Of a stretch of DNA of 64,000 bases, positions 32,371-42,433 are shown piece after piece; the first letter of the stretch is position 1; every line of letters starts with the position of its first letter. This DNA is from Microbacterium sp. Its GTDB lineage: Bacteria > Actinomycetota > Actinomycetes > Actinomycetales > Microbacteriaceae. The stretch spans positions 28,955-92,954 of the forward strand of contig NZ_JAPLAI010000066.1 of NCBI RefSeq assembly GCF_026393345.1, in the 5' to 3' direction. Made by a program: the position numbers and the translations under genes. The notes under the pieces are model-generated. The model was given only the letters and a program-made list of their open reading frames with translations. It had not been told where the DNA came from and made no database searches.

Positions 32371-32397
32371 TTAGCACTCTCCTCCCGAGAGTGCCAA
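32371..32397. promoter_or_regulatory. CIRCE-like (HrcA) operator upstream of hsp20
   Basis: TTAGCACTC-tcctcccga-GAGTGCCAA; one mismatch to TTAGCACTC-N9-GAGTGCTAA. Confidence 0.85.
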
Positions 32398-32401
32398 GCC
32401 T

Positions 32402-33406
32402 CTACCAGCGATTGTGGACGTCCTCCGCCCACCCGTCGATGCCGTCGAAGGAGACGGCAGCCTCGTCTGTGCGGAACGTGCCGGACCAGCGCCCGAAGCA
32501 CTGGTCGGTGCGCGACGAGAGAACCCCGAGGTTCGTCGCCGAACGCTTGTCGTAGAACGGCTCGAGCGTGGCGTCGAGCCCGCCGCCGGTGACCCGCCAC
32601 GGCCGCAGCGGGTCGGTGAGGTCGTAGTCCCAGCGCAGCTCGTCGTGGATCTTGTGCAGTCGTCCGTCGATGATCACGCCGTTCTCGGTGACGCCGGTGC
32701 CGTCGGTCCACTGGCCGCCGACCTGCAGTCCGAGGATGCGACCCTCGCTGACGCCCGAACCCGCGCCCCAGTTCCATCGCACGTCGTACGGCCACCGCCC
32801 GCGCCCATGATCGAGCACCGCCCAGGACGCGCCTGCCGGCACCGCGTGGGTGACGCCGTCGACGGTGACGGTCCCCGAGGCGGGCAGTGCGAGGTCTTTC
32901 ACGGTGTACTGGAACCGCGCCGGGTTCCGGAACGGCACGACCACGGCCAGGCACTCGTGCCCGTCGGGCCGGTGCACGGTGACGTCGAAGGACGCGTCCG
33001 GGATCTCGGCGCGCAGGCGCGTGGTCTCCGCATCCGTGTCGATGTCGATCCGCAGGCCCTTTGCCCGTGCCCGCGCGGGTCCCGCACCGAGCACCCCGGG
33101 AACCTCCACCCCGCGGGCGGGGATGACCGTGGTATCGCGGCTCCAGGACCGTTGCGTGGCGCAATCGAAGATCCACACCCCGTGGACGGCGGCGTAGTCG
33201 ATGGACGAGACGGTCAGCGCGAGGATGTGGGTGGGCGTGATGACGTTCCAGTACTCCCACCGCTTGTTGCGACCCCTCCCGCGAGCACCGGGACCGATCC
33301 CCGACGTATCGACGATCGGATGCCGAGCCCATCCGACGGCGGCAGGGTTGAGCCGTCCGTCCGGCAGGGTCAGCGACACCGGCTCGGTCAGTTCGCGCTC
33401 GGTCAT
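32402..33406 (-). CDS. DUF2804 domain-containing protein
   Basis: GRGRNKRWEYWNVITPTHILALTVSSIDYAAVHGVWIFD...; Trp-rich DUF2804-like pattern. Confidence 0.8.
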   Translation of the reverse strand: MTERELTEPVSLTLPDGRLNPAAVGWARHPIVDTSGIGPGARGRGRNKRWEYWNVITPTHILALTVSSIDYAAVHGVWIFDCATQRSWSRDTTVIPARGVEVPGVLGAGPARARAKGLRIDIDTDAETTRLRAEIPDASFDVTVHRPDGHECLAVVVPFRNPARFQYTVKDLALPASGTVTVDGVTHAVPAGASWAVLDHGRGRWPYDVRWNWGAGSGVSEGRILGLQVGGQWTDGTGVTENGVIIDGRLHKIHDELRWDYDLTDPLRPWRVTGGGLDATLEPFYDKRSATNLGVLSSRTDQCFGRWSGTFRTDEAAVSFDGIDGWAEDVHNRW

Positions 33407-35220
33407 GCTCGTCCTTCCGCGGCGGCGCGGATGCGGTCGTTGACCGCTCGCAGCGCCTGTTCGTCCACTTTCACGACCCGGCGGTCGTACGTGATGAGTC
33501 CGTTGGTCTCGTCCTCGACGTCCGAGAGCTGCGTGTACACGAGCGCCGCGATGCCGTCACGGACGGCGGGCAGGATCTCGTCGTCGTGCAGCCGGAGGAT
33601 GGCGGCCTGCAGGGTCGCGGCGGACGAGAACCGTTTGTAGCCGAACTCGTCGGCACCCCAGGTGTGCTCGGGTGTCGGCCAGCTGTAGCCGCCGTATTCG
33701 GTCAGCGCCAGGACACGTCCGTCGCGCCGCCGGGGTGCCCGCACCGGGCGGAAGTAGATGTGCAGGCTCTGCAGATCGCCGGCACCCTGGTCGTACCAGC
33801 CGCTGGCGTGGTCGACCGGGCGGGTCGGGTCGAGCGCCGACACGTGCGCGGCGATGCGGGCGGCGTCGAACTGCCCCCACGCCTCGTTGAACGGCACCCA
33901 CATCGAGATCGAGGGGACGCTGCGGAGGTGCTCGATCATCTCGGCGAGTTCCGCCTCGAACCGGTCGCGGCCGGCCCGGTCCGCGCGTCCGAACGCCGCG
34001 TGCCGGGTGTCGTCCCGCCGCAGCGCCGGCACGATCGCCGGGGCCGAGACGAGAAGCTTCCGATACCGGTCGCCGCCGTTGACCGCGTCCTGCCAGACGA
34101 GCATGCCCAGGCGGTCGCAGTGGTGGTACCAGCGCAGCGGCTCGACCTTGATGTGCTTTCGCAGCATCGTGTAGCCCAGTCGCTTCGCGAGCTCGATGTC
34201 GGCGACGAGCGCCGCATCCGAGGGCGCGGTGTACCCCCCGTCGGGCCAGTACCCCTGGTCGAGCAGACCGATCGGCAGGTGGGGCTCGCCGTTCAGCAGC
34301 AGGCGCGGCACCCCGCGAGCGTCGGACCCAACACCGAAGGACCGCATCCCGACGTAGGAGGTGACGGTGTCCTCCTCCAGCCGGACCGTGACGTCGTAGA
34401 GAAACGGGTCCTGCGGCGACCAGGCGCGGATCGGTCGCGGGAGCGACAACCGGGTGGGTTCGCCGACGACGACCTCTGCCGTGGCGACCGTCTCCCCGGC
34501 GCGGGCGACCTCGACACTCGCCGTGGTGCCGGCCGGTGCCGCCTCGGCGTGCACCGTGATCTCGACCACGCCAGCGGCGAGGTGCGGCACGAGCACGAGG
34601 CGGTCGACCGCCACCCGGGGCACGATCTCCAGCCAGACGCTTTGCCAGATGCCGGACTGCGGGGTGTACCAGATGCCACCGCGGTCACTCGACTGCTTGC
34701 CGCGCGCCAGCCAGGCCGCATCCGTCACGTCGCGGACCGCCACGACGACGTCGTGCGTGTCGCCGGCACCAAGGGCCGCCGTGACGTCGAGCGCGAACGG
34801 TAGGTAGCCACCGGTGTGCCCGCCGACCTCGATACCGTCGACGGCCACGCGGCAGCTCTGGTCGACGGCGCCGAAGTGGAGGATCGCCCGTTCCCCGGGG
34901 CGCAGGGCGCGGGGCAGCACCAGAGCGCGGCGATACCAGAGGGTGTCCCCGGCACCCACCGTGCGGGAGACACCGGACAGCGGGGTCTCCGGAGAGAACG
35001 GCACGATGATCTCGCCGTCCCAGTCCGCGGGCGGCACGGCCGGGTCATCGACGGCGAGCGGGTCGGATGCGGCGACGCGGAGCGCCCGGATCGCGTACTG
35101 CCACGGCCCGTTGAGGCTGCGCCAGTCGCCACGAACGAGCTGCGGACGCGGGTATTCGGGCAGCGGGGATGCCGGGTCGAGCCGTTCTCCCCATTCGGTC
35201 GACAGCGCGGGACGAGGCAT
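33403..35220 (-). CDS. Glycoside hydrolase family 2 protein
   Basis: PRPQLVRGDWRSLNGPWQYAI; jelly-roll/sandwich domains; SISMWVPFNEAWGQFD catalytic region; ALTEYGGYSWP. Confidence 0.88.
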   Translation of the reverse strand: MPRPALSTEWGERLDPASPLPEYPRPQLVRGDWRSLNGPWQYAIRALRVAASDPLAVDDPAVPPADWDGEIIVPFSPETPLSGVSRTVGAGDTLWYRRALVLPRALRPGERAILHFGAVDQSCRVAVDGIEVGGHTGGYLPFALDVTAALGAGDTHDVVVAVRDVTDAAWLARGKQSSDRGGIWYTPQSGIWQSVWLEIVPRVAVDRLVLVPHLAAGVVEITVHAEAAPAGTTASVEVARAGETVATAEVVVGEPTRLSLPRPIRAWSPQDPFLYDVTVRLEEDTVTSYVGMRSFGVGSDARGVPRLLLNGEPHLPIGLLDQGYWPDGGYTAPSDAALVADIELAKRLGYTMLRKHIKVEPLRWYHHCDRLGMLVWQDAVNGGDRYRKLLVSAPAIVPALRRDDTRHAAFGRADRAGRDRFEAELAEMIEHLRSVPSISMWVPFNEAWGQFDAARIAAHVSALDPTRPVDHASGWYDQGAGDLQSLHIYFRPVRAPRRRDGRVLALTEYGGYSWPTPEHTWGADEFGYKRFSSAATLQAAILRLHDDEILPAVRDGIAALVYTQLSDVEDETNGLITYDRRVVKVDEQALRAVNDRIRAAAEGRA

Positions 35221-35374
35221 CGGCTTCCTTGCTGATCGACCACGGGTTCAGGTGAATCGATCCTAGGACCGCGGGGAACCGCATCCGAATCCTCGCACTC
35301 GCCGGCATCGCGTGCCTCGCCGGTTCGCGGCAGGATGGGGGCGGTAGCGTCCGCACGCCATTGAGGAGCCGGAC

Positions 35375-36709
35375 ATGGATCAGATCGACACCATCGTCGT
35401 CGGCGCCGGAGTCGCCGGCCTGACAGCCGCCCGCCTGCTCGCGGATGCGGGCCGCCGAGTGGTGGTGCTCGAAGCCCGCGATCGGGTGGGCGGCCGTGTC
35501 TGGACCGACCGGAGCGACGGGCACACCACCGACCTCGGCGCCTCGTGGATCCACGGCATCGAGGGTTCGCCGACCGCCGCCGCGGCCGACGCGTTCGGGA
35601 TGCGGCAGGTGGAGTTCACGGTCGGCGCGTATCAGGCCGGAAGCCGCCCGATCGCGTACTACGGTCCGGACGGGAAGCGGCTGTCGGACGAGGCGGCGAG
35701 CCGATTCATCGCCGACGTCGCGAAAGTCGACGCCGCGCTGCAGCGGGTCGTCGCCGCATCCGAACCGTCGGCGTCGTACCGCGAGGTGACGAACGAGGCG
35801 CTCGCGATGCAGGGGTGGGACCCCGAGCGAACCCGCCGGGTGCAGGAGTACCTGGAGCACCGCACGGAGGAGCAGTACGGCGTGTGGATCGAGTCGCTCG
35901 CCGCCCACGGGCTCGACGACGATGTCCCCGACGGCGACGAGGTGGTATTCCCCGACGGGTACGACCGCCTGCCCACACGGCTCGCGGAGGGGCTCGATGT
36001 GCGGCTGGAGCATGTCGTGTCGCGGGTCGAGTGGGCACCCGAAGGGGTGTCCGTCACGACCGATCACGGCTCCTTCGTCGCGGACACCGCCGTGGTGACG
36101 GTGCCGGTCGGGGCGCTCCAGTCGGGCGATGTCCGCATCGAGCCGCCGCTCCCGCCGGTCAACGCGAACGGATTGTCGCACCTGGCCATGAACGCGTTCG
36201 AGAAGGTCGTGCTGCGGTTCGCCACGCGCTTCTGGGACGAGGACGTCTACGCAATCCGGCAGCAGGGTCCCGAGGCGGTCTGGTGGCACTCCTGGTACGA
36301 CATGACGGCCCTCGACGGGACGCCCACGCTGCTCACCTTCGCCGCGGGACCGGCGGCGATCGCTACCCGCGGGTGGGCGCCCGAGCAGGTCGTCGACTCC
36401 GTCCTGACGCAGCTGCGCCGGCTCTACGGCGACCGGGTGGAGCTGCCCACCAGCGTGCATGTCACCGGATGGCAGGACGATCCGTTCACGCATGGGTCGT
36501 ACGCCTACATGAGGCTCGGGGCAACGGCCGCCCACCACGACGACATCGCGACGCCGATCGGCGGGGTCCTCCATCTCGCCGGGGAGGCGACCTGGGGCGA
36601 AGACCCGGCCACGGTCAACGCCGCCCTGCTGTCGGGGCACCGCGCCGCGTCGAACGTTCAGGGGCGGGAGATCCCGATCGAGCGGCTCTGGGGCTCAGCC
36701 ACGACCTGA
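35375..36709 (+). CDS. FAD-dependent amine oxidase
   Basis: [41 protein letters not shown]-terminal [29 protein letters not shown]. Confidence 0.93.
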   Translation: MDQIDTIVVGAGVAGLTAARLLADAGRRVVVLEARDRVGGRVWTDRSDGHTTDLGASWIHGIEGSPTAAAADAFGMRQVEFTVGAYQAGSRPIAYYGPDGKRLSDEAASRFIADVAKVDAALQRVVAASEPSASYREVTNEALAMQGWDPERTRRVQEYLEHRTEEQYGVWIESLAAHGLDDDVPDGDEVVFPDGYDRLPTRLAEGLDVRLEHVVSRVEWAPEGVSVTTDHGSFVADTAVVTVPVGALQSGDVRIEPPLPPVNANGLSHLAMNAFEKVVLRFATRFWDEDVYAIRQQGPEAVWWHSWYDMTALDGTPTLLTFAAGPAAIATRGWAPEQVVDSVLTQLRRLYGDRVELPTSVHVTGWQDDPFTHGSYAYMRLGATAAHHDDIATPIGGVLHLAGEATWGEDPATVNAALLSGHRAASNVQGREIPIERLWGSATT

Positions 36710-36768
36710 GAAAACAGAAACGGCCCCCGCCGGAGCGGGAGCCGAAGCTGGACTGTCTCAACACAGTG

Positions 36769-36841
36769 TGCGCCTGGAGGGACTCGAACCCCCAACCTTC
36801 TGATCCGTAGTCAGATGCTCTATCCATTGAGCTACAGGCGC
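36769..36841 (-). tRNA. tRNA-Arg (anticodon ACG)
   Basis: Reverse complement GCGCCTGTAGCTCAATGGATAGAGCATCTGACTACGGATCAGAAGGTTGGGGGTTCGAGTCCCTCCAGGCGCA; anticodon loop CTACGGA, TTCGAGTC T-loop. Confidence 0.96.
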
Positions 36842-36920
36842 ATTTGCAGACCCGCCGAAACCGGCGCGCAGGCACTAGAAGAGAATACCCCACCGCGCAG
36901 GCGCCGCGAAATCGAGGCCG

Positions 36921-37556
36921 CTATCGCGTGTCGCCGGAGGGGTCTGCGTGGGCCTCCGCCACTCGTCGGCGGTGCGCCGCCAGGCGGGGCAGATCGACGA
37001 GCACGAGACTCTGGATGCGGGCGGACCGCATCTTCGCGTAATCGGGCTCTAGATCGGGGCGGGCGGCCTCGATCCGGAGGCTGCTGTCGATGTTGCGGGC
37101 GACCTCCGCCCACGCGGCTTCACGGGCGGCCTCCACGAGCGCGCGCAGTTCCTCGGGGTCTTCGGCGCGGTGCCGCAGCGCCGCTGCCGTCCGCTCGGAC
37201 TGCTTGCGCCGTCGACGCAGGTTCCGCACGTCGCGGCTGCGGTAGTCGTGCGTGCCGCCGGAGTCGCTGAACCGGCGGCGGGCGAGCTTACGTTCCCGCT
37301 CCGCCCGCGCCGCATCCTGCTCCGCTTCGGCGGCGAGCGAGAGGAGGGTCTCCTTCGCGTCGGGGAGGAAGCGGTCTGCGTCGAACCCCTCACCCTGGGC
37401 GAGGATGTCGACCAGGATGCGGTTCTTCAGCGCCAGCCGGGTCGCTGCGGCGGCGATGTAGACGCCCTCCGCGACGATGTCGTCAAGCTTCGGCCGTTTG
37501 GCACGCCGGACGTCGGCGTCGCTCTCGCGCGCGTCACGGTCCTTCTTCGCAGCCAA
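36921..37556 (-). CDS. Conserved hypothetical basic/coiled protein
   Basis: TTG start at 37556 preceded by GAGGGGG; LAAKKDRDARESDADVRRAKRPKLDDIVAEGVYIAAAATRLALKNRILVDILAQGEGFDADRF.... Confidence 0.6.
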   Translation of the reverse strand: MAAKKDRDARESDADVRRAKRPKLDDIVAEGVYIAAAATRLALKNRILVDILAQGEGFDADRFLPDAKETLLSLAAEAEQDAARAERERKLARRRFSDSGGTHDYRSRDVRNLRRRRKQSERTAAALRHRAEDPEELRALVEAAREAAWAEVARNIDSSLRIEAARPDLEPDYAKMRSARIQSLVLVDLPRLAAHRRRVAEAHADPSGDTR

Positions 37557-37653
37557 CGAAACCCCCTCCGTCGACTCTACTGCGCCCCTCCTGCGGGGCA
37601 CCGGGGGATTCCCACCGGGTGACGAGGCGGGCTGCGTACAGGTCGGCCGCCGG

Positions 37654-38094
37654 TCAGGCGACTCGGCCGGCGAGCCCCGTGACGATCGCGGCGATGCGGC
37701 GGGTGCGGGTGTCCGCCGCCTTCGCACCTTCCACAGAGGTGACATGTGCCTTCCGGGCGCTCGGCGACAGCGCGTCGAAGCCGGCCCGAACGCCGGCCTC
37801 ATTCAGCGCGGCGGCGAGATCGGCGGGCACCTCGACTTCTCGCGGCGCGGTGTCCAGCTCCACCTCCACCGTGATGGCGTCCCCGCCGCGGAGGCCGGTG
37901 GCCGCACGCTTGTCGGAGCTGAACGGGATGAGCGAGAGCCCGCCCATGACCCCGACCGTGCTGCGATAGGAGTAGCCGTTCACGTCGACCGTCACCGGGG
38001 GACGCTTCCCGCCGCCGAGGGCGGCCAGCACGTCGTCCGGCACCTCGATCCCGGTGTTGTTGCCGAACGCGGAGAGGGTCGTCTCGAAACGCAT
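37654..38094 (-). CDS. DUF1905 / YdeI-OmpD-associated-like protein
   Basis: MRFETTLSAFGNNTGIEVPDDVLAALGGGKRPPVTVDVNGYSYRSTVGVMGGLSLIPFS. Confidence 0.8.
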   Translation of the reverse strand: MRFETTLSAFGNNTGIEVPDDVLAALGGGKRPPVTVDVNGYSYRSTVGVMGGLSLIPFSSDKRAATGLRGGDAITVEVELDTAPREVEVPADLAAALNEAGVRAGFDALSPSARKAHVTSVEGAKAADTRTRRIAAIVTGLAGRVA

Positions 38095-38243
38095 GTGCCG
38101 AGTATGGCTCCCGATCCGCAGCGGCGTCGAGAGTGCATGCCGGGATCAGCGCGGCTAGCGAGGGCCTCCGGCCGGTGCAAGCCCTCGCGCCCCTCCGGCG
38201 GGGGCGTAGCCTCAGGCCATCGCTTCAGCGAAAGGAGAACCCA

Positions 38244-38438
38244 ATGGGTTTCATGGATGATGCGAAAGAAGTCGCCGAGACCGCGGGCCGCAAGGTCAAG
38301 GAGGGTTTCGAGGACACCAAGGATCGAATCGGCGACAAGCTCGACGAGGTCAAGGCCGACGCCGAGGTGAAGAAGGCGGAAGCCGACCGCGAGCGCGTCG
38401 AGAAGCGCAATGAACTCAAGGAGGACCTGCGGGACTGA
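38244..38438 (+). CDS. Small CsbD/YtxH-like stress protein
   Basis: aaaggag RBS; MGFMDDAKEVAETAGRKVKEGFEDTKDRIGDKLDEVKADAEVKKAEADRERVEKRNELKEDLRD. Confidence 0.7.
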   Translation: MGFMDDAKEVAETAGRKVKEGFEDTKDRIGDKLDEVKADAEVKKAEADRERVEKRNELKEDLRD

Positions 38439-38458
38439 CCCGCTCCCCTGACGAGACC

Positions 38459-38490
38459 GAAGGGCCCCGGAGAATACTCCGGGGCCCTTC
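38459..38490. terminator. Stem-loop terminator
   Basis: gaagggccccggag-aata-ctccggggcccttc (14-bp perfect stem) followed by tcctct. Confidence 0.85.
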
Positions 38491-38525
38491 TCCTCTGTTG
38501 CGGGGGCACCGGCCGTCCCGCGTCA

Positions 38526-38590
38526 GAATTCAGGCTGAGCGTCACCCGCCCGGCCGCAGGGGTCGTTCCGACGCCGTACAGCCTGAATTC
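38526..38590. repeat. Long-range palindrome with arms gaattcaggctg / cagcctgaattc
   Basis: 12-bp perfect arms at 38526-38537 and 38579-38590 in a convergent intergenic region. Confidence 0.75.
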
Positions 38591-38605
38591 CGACGGCCCG
38601 GGCAG

Positions 38606-39547
38606 TCAGACGGCCGCGATGCGCCAGGACGCCTCGGCCACGCCGCCCGGTTCGATCACGCGCAGTCCGGTGTCGAAGCCGTACCGGTCGGCGTTGAACG
38701 CGTCGGGAGCACAGGTCATGGGCTCCACCGCGAGGCCGGCGCGGTGACCGGCGCCGCGTCCCGGGAGGTCGGCGGTATGCACCTGCACCCAGCCGCATTC
38801 GAGGCCCCAGCTGAGCTCCACGCCGGTGCCGGCGGGGTCGGTCACCCGCACGGTCGCGCGACCCCCGTCGTCGCGGGCGAGGCCGGTGTACGCGTGGTCG
38901 ATCTCGGCGGTGCCGATCTCACGCGCTGCCCGGTAGTCGAACCGCGCCGGGTCGTCCGCGTCCACGGCCGCGAGGCCGGTCGGGATGAGGCCATCCTCGG
39001 TGACGTGGAGCACCTGCGCCGCGGGCAGCTCGAACGACCAGCTGTCCAGCGGTCCGGAACCTGCAACGAGATACGGATGCGGTCCGGTGCCGAAGGGCGC
39101 GGGCGCCGCGCCGAGGTTCTCGGCCCGCACCGTCTGGGTGAGACCGTCTGGGCCGAGGAAGAACCGCGTGGCGACCCGGACCCGCCAGGGGTACCCGGTC
39201 TGCGCCTCGATCACGGCGGCGAGCTCGACGTGATCGGACCCCTTGTCGACGGTCTCGAAGTCGAGCCACGTAGCGAGCCCGTGCAGGGCGTGCCCCCGCG
39301 AGGGCTCGGTGAGCGGCAGCTGGTACTCCTCGCCGGCGAAGTCGTAGCGGCCGTCGACGACACGGTTCGGCCAGGGCGCGAGCGTGACGCCGCGGTAGGC
39401 GGGGCGCACCTCGTCGGCGTCGAAGCCGACCACGAGATGCCGCCCGTCGTGGCAGAGCGTCCGCAGGGTCGCCCCGACGCTCGCCACCGACGCCTCATAG
39501 GCGCCGGCGCGCAGCAGGTGCTGCGTGCCCGAGAGCGGCGTCCCCAT
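38606..39547 (-). CDS. Aldose 1-epimerase family protein
   Basis: HLLRAGAYEASVASVGATLRTLCHDGRHLVVGFDADEVRPAYRGVTLAPWPNRVVDGRYDFAGEEYQL; GTGPHPYLV. Confidence 0.9.
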   Translation of the reverse strand: MGTPLSGTQHLLRAGAYEASVASVGATLRTLCHDGRHLVVGFDADEVRPAYRGVTLAPWPNRVVDGRYDFAGEEYQLPLTEPSRGHALHGLATWLDFETVDKGSDHVELAAVIEAQTGYPWRVRVATRFFLGPDGLTQTVRAENLGAAPAPFGTGPHPYLVAGSGPLDSWSFELPAAQVLHVTEDGLIPTGLAAVDADDPARFDYRAAREIGTAEIDHAYTGLARDDGGRATVRVTDPAGTGVELSWGLECGWVQVHTADLPGRGAGHRAGLAVEPMTCAPDAFNADRYGFDTGLRVIEPGGVAEASWRIAAV

Positions 39548-41058
39548 CAGAGGCCCTGCGCCAACCGGTAGTAGGCCTGGTTCCAGCGCAGCTCCTGACG
39601 GAAACCGCGGACCGTGGTGTCCTCATCGATGACGGCGAGCTCGGTCTTCGCGATCTCGGCGAAGTCACGGAACACGTCGATGCCCACGGCGGTGGTCATC
39701 ACGGTGTGGTGCGCAGCGCCCGCCTCGAGCCAGCACGCGGCCGAGGTCGCGAAGTCCGGCTGCGGCTTCCAGATGGCGCGTCCCACCGGCAGCTTCGGCA
39801 GGTCGGGGGCCTCGACGTTCTCCACCACATTGGCGACGAGACGGAATCGGTCGCGCATGTCGCTCATCGCGACGACGACGGCGGGGCCGGGGTCGGCGGT
39901 GAAGACCAGACGCACCGGGTCGTCCTTGCCACCGATGCCGAGCGGGTGGATCTCGAGCCGCGGCTTGGCCGTGGTGAGGCTCGGCGCGACCTCCAGCATG
40001 TGGGCACCGAGGATCTTCTCGTCGCCCGCCACGAGGTCGTAGGTGTAGTCCTCCATGAGGCTCGCACCGCCGGGGAGCCCCGAGCCCATGACGTTGGCGA
40101 TGCGGACGAGAACGGCCGTCTTCCAGTCACCCTCGGCGCCGAAGCCGTAGCCCTCGGCCATGAGGCGCTGTACCGCGAGACCGGGCAGCTGGGTGAGGGA
40201 GCCCAGGTCCTCGAAGCTCGTGGTGAAGGCGCCGAAGCCACCCTCCTCGAGGAACGAGCGCAGGCCCAGCTCGATCGCGGCGCCGTCGCGCAGGGACTGG
40301 TGCCGCTCCCCACCCTTCCGGAGCTCCGAGACGACGTCGTACAGCTCCTCGTACTCGGCGACCAGCGCGTCGATGTCGGAGTCGGATGCGGCGGCCACCG
40401 CATCCGCGAGCTCGTTCACGCCCCACGTGTTGACCTGCACTCCGAAGCGGAGCTCGGCTTCGGTCTTGTCGCCCTCGGTGACGGCGACGTAGCGCATATT
40501 GTCGCCGAAGCGGGCGAGCTTGAGGCTCCGGACGGCGGCCCAGCCGGCGGCGGCGCGCTGCCAGTCCTCGATCTGGGTGCGAACGGCGGGGTTCGACACG
40601 TGACCGACGACGGTCTTGCGGGCGACCCCCAGGCGGGTCTGGATGTAGCCGAACTCGCGGTCGCCGTGAGCGGCCTGGTTGAGGTTCATGAAGTCGAAGT
40701 CGATCTCGCCCCACGGCAGCTCGACGTTTGCCTGCGTGTGCAGGTGCAGCAGCGGTTTCTGCAGCGCGTCGAGGCCGGAGATCCACATCTTCGCGGGGCT
40801 GAACGTGTGCATCCACGCGATGATTCCGATGACCTCGTCGCGCGCGTTCGCCTCGAGCGCCAGGCGACGGATGCTGTCGGAGTCCTTGAGGACCGGCTTC
40901 CAGACGACGGTGACGGGCAGACCGTCGAGGCCCGCGACGACCTGCTGCGATTGCTCGGCGACCTGACGCAGCGTCTCTTCGCCGTAGAGGTTCTGGCTGC
41001 CGGTGACGAACCAGATCTCGTACGCGTCCAGAGAGGTGGTCAGGGGGGTACGGCTCAT
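39547..41058 (-). CDS. araA: L-arabinose isomerase
   Basis: [85 protein letters not shown]. Confidence 0.96.
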   Translation of the reverse strand: MSRTPLTTSLDAYEIWFVTGSQNLYGEETLRQVAEQSQQVVAGLDGLPVTVVWKPVLKDSDSIRRLALEANARDEVIGIIAWMHTFSPAKMWISGLDALQKPLLHLHTQANVELPWGEIDFDFMNLNQAAHGDREFGYIQTRLGVARKTVVGHVSNPAVRTQIEDWQRAAAGWAAVRSLKLARFGDNMRYVAVTEGDKTEAELRFGVQVNTWGVNELADAVAAASDSDIDALVAEYEELYDVVSELRKGGERHQSLRDGAAIELGLRSFLEEGGFGAFTTSFEDLGSLTQLPGLAVQRLMAEGYGFGAEGDWKTAVLVRIANVMGSGLPGGASLMEDYTYDLVAGDEKILGAHMLEVAPSLTTAKPRLEIHPLGIGGKDDPVRLVFTADPGPAVVVAMSDMRDRFRLVANVVENVEAPDLPKLPVGRAIWKPQPDFATSAACWLEAGAAHHTVMTTAVGIDVFRDFAEIAKTELAVIDEDTTVRGFRQELRWNQAYYRLAQGL

Positions 41059-41102
41059 CGACGGCTCCTTGTCTCGTGGCGCGACCGCGCGCCGACTCCA
41101 AA

Positions 41103-41116
41103 TGTTACCGGTCACA
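41103..41116. promoter_or_regulatory. Putative LacI/AraR-type operator upstream of araA
   Basis: tgttaccggtcaca; identical 14-mer at 44068-44081. Confidence 0.75.
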
Positions 41117-41173
41117 ACACGGGCGCGCCACTGGGACGCCGAGCGGCTTCACCCCGCCTCCCGCCACCCACCA

Positions 41174-41352
41174 CGCTCCCCTGTCGCAAAGTGCGACGCG
41201 CGAGCGCAACACGCGCCAGGGGAACGCCGAGTCCGCTCCCCTGTCGCAAAGTGCGACGCGCCAGCGCAACACGCGCCAGGGGAACGCCGAATCCCCACGC
41301 TCCCCTGTCGCAAAGTGCGACGCGCCAGCGCAGCAAGCGACAGGGGAACGCC
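41174..41352. repeat. Three tandem ~57-bp REP-like hairpin repeats
   Basis: cgctcccctgtcgcaaagtgcgacgcgc[g/c]agcgca... ending caggggaacgcc, at 41174-41230, 41234-41290, 41298-41352. Confidence 0.9.
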
Positions 41353-41356
41353 CGTG

Positions 41357-42397
41357 TCAGTGGCGCGATGGGGCGGCGGTCGACGCGCGCGGCACGAGGA
41401 GCGGAGGGCGATCCGCGGATGCGGTTCCCTCGACTGCGGCTCGATCGGATGAGGCATGGGCGGCGTGCTCGGCGAGCGCCGCGGCGACGCACCGGCGTGC
41501 CTGCCCGGCGAGATCCACGCGCACCGTGGTGAGCGCGGGGCGGTAGAACGCCGCATCCGGGTTGTCGTCGAAGCCGCTCACGCTGACCTGGCCCGGGACG
41601 CTGATCCCCGCCGCATCCAGCCCCGCCACAAGTCCGAGCGCCATCTGGTCGTTCGCGACGACGACCGCGGTGGGGCCTCCGTCGGCCCGCACGGCCGCCG
41701 CGACGCGCGGCGCGAGCGCGGCACCGGATGCGGCGGACCAGTCCCCCCGCCACTGCGCGGTCGCAGAGAGGCCCTGCGTCGCGACCGCCCGTGCGAAGCC
41801 CTCGGCGCGCGCCCGCTCTTCGTCCCATTCCGCCGGGCCGCCAACCCGGGCGATCCGGCGGTGCCCGAGCCGCGCGAGCTCCGCGACGGCGAGGGCCGCC
41901 CCTTCCCGCTGCGCATCCAGTCCGGTCGGGTCATGGAACGACAGCACCCGCACGTCGGGCGCGCGCCGGCGGACCTCCGCCAGCGCGCTCTCGTGCAGCG
42001 CGACGAGCACGATGCCGTCGACCCCTTGGCCGAGCAGATGGTCGACGGCTTGCTCCACGGAGGCACCGTCGCCGGCGTCCGCATAGGCCGCGACGACCCA
42101 GCGGCCGGCCTCACGCGCGGCGTTCTCGAGGGCGGTGATCGCCGCAGCCGGTCCGTACAGCGAGGCGTCAGAGGCGATGAGGCCGAGCGTGCGGGTGGAG
42201 CGTGTGCCGAGTGCTCGAGCGGCGTTGTTGACGCGGTAGTCGAGCGCGGTCATGGCCTCGACGACGCGCCGACGGGTCTCCTCCCGGATGTTCGGGTGCC
42301 CATTGAGCACCCGCGACACCGTCTGGGTCGAGACACCGGCGCGCTCGGCGACCTGCCGCACCCCGACCCGCGGCTGCGACTCCCCCGTCACGCTCAT
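41357..42397 (-). CDS. LacI-family transcriptional regulator (arabinose locus)
   Basis: VGVRQVAERAGVSTQTVSRVLNGHPNIREETRRRVVEAMTALDYRVNNAARALGTRSTRTLGLI. Confidence 0.95.
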   Translation of the reverse strand: MSVTGESQPRVGVRQVAERAGVSTQTVSRVLNGHPNIREETRRRVVEAMTALDYRVNNAARALGTRSTRTLGLIASDASLYGPAAAITALENAAREAGRWVVAAYADAGDGASVEQAVDHLLGQGVDGIVLVALHESALAEVRRRAPDVRVLSFHDPTGLDAQREGAALAVAELARLGHRRIARVGGPAEWDEERARAEGFARAVATQGLSATAQWRGDWSAASGAALAPRVAAAVRADGGPTAVVVANDQMALGLVAGLDAAGISVPGQVSVSGFDDNPDAAFYRPALTTVRVDLAGQARRCVAAALAEHAAHASSDRAAVEGTASADRPPLLVPRASTAAPSRH

Positions 42398-42433
42398 GCG
42401 CCCATCATCCCGCGTACCGACTCTGGTCCCGGG

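Noticed and set aside
36722-36770. Possible integrated element at the tRNA-Arg 3' end
   Set aside because: No integrase, no direct repeat of the tRNA 3' end and no phage genes nearby.
41174-41352. CRISPR-like repeated array
   Set aside because: Only three units, repeats are ~57 bp with 3-7 bp between them, no unique spacers and no cas genes; hairpin/REP-type repeats instead.
39706-41532. 608-aa plus-strand ORF antisense to araA
   Set aside because: Shadow of araA; translation is compositionally biased and runs through the hairpin repeats.
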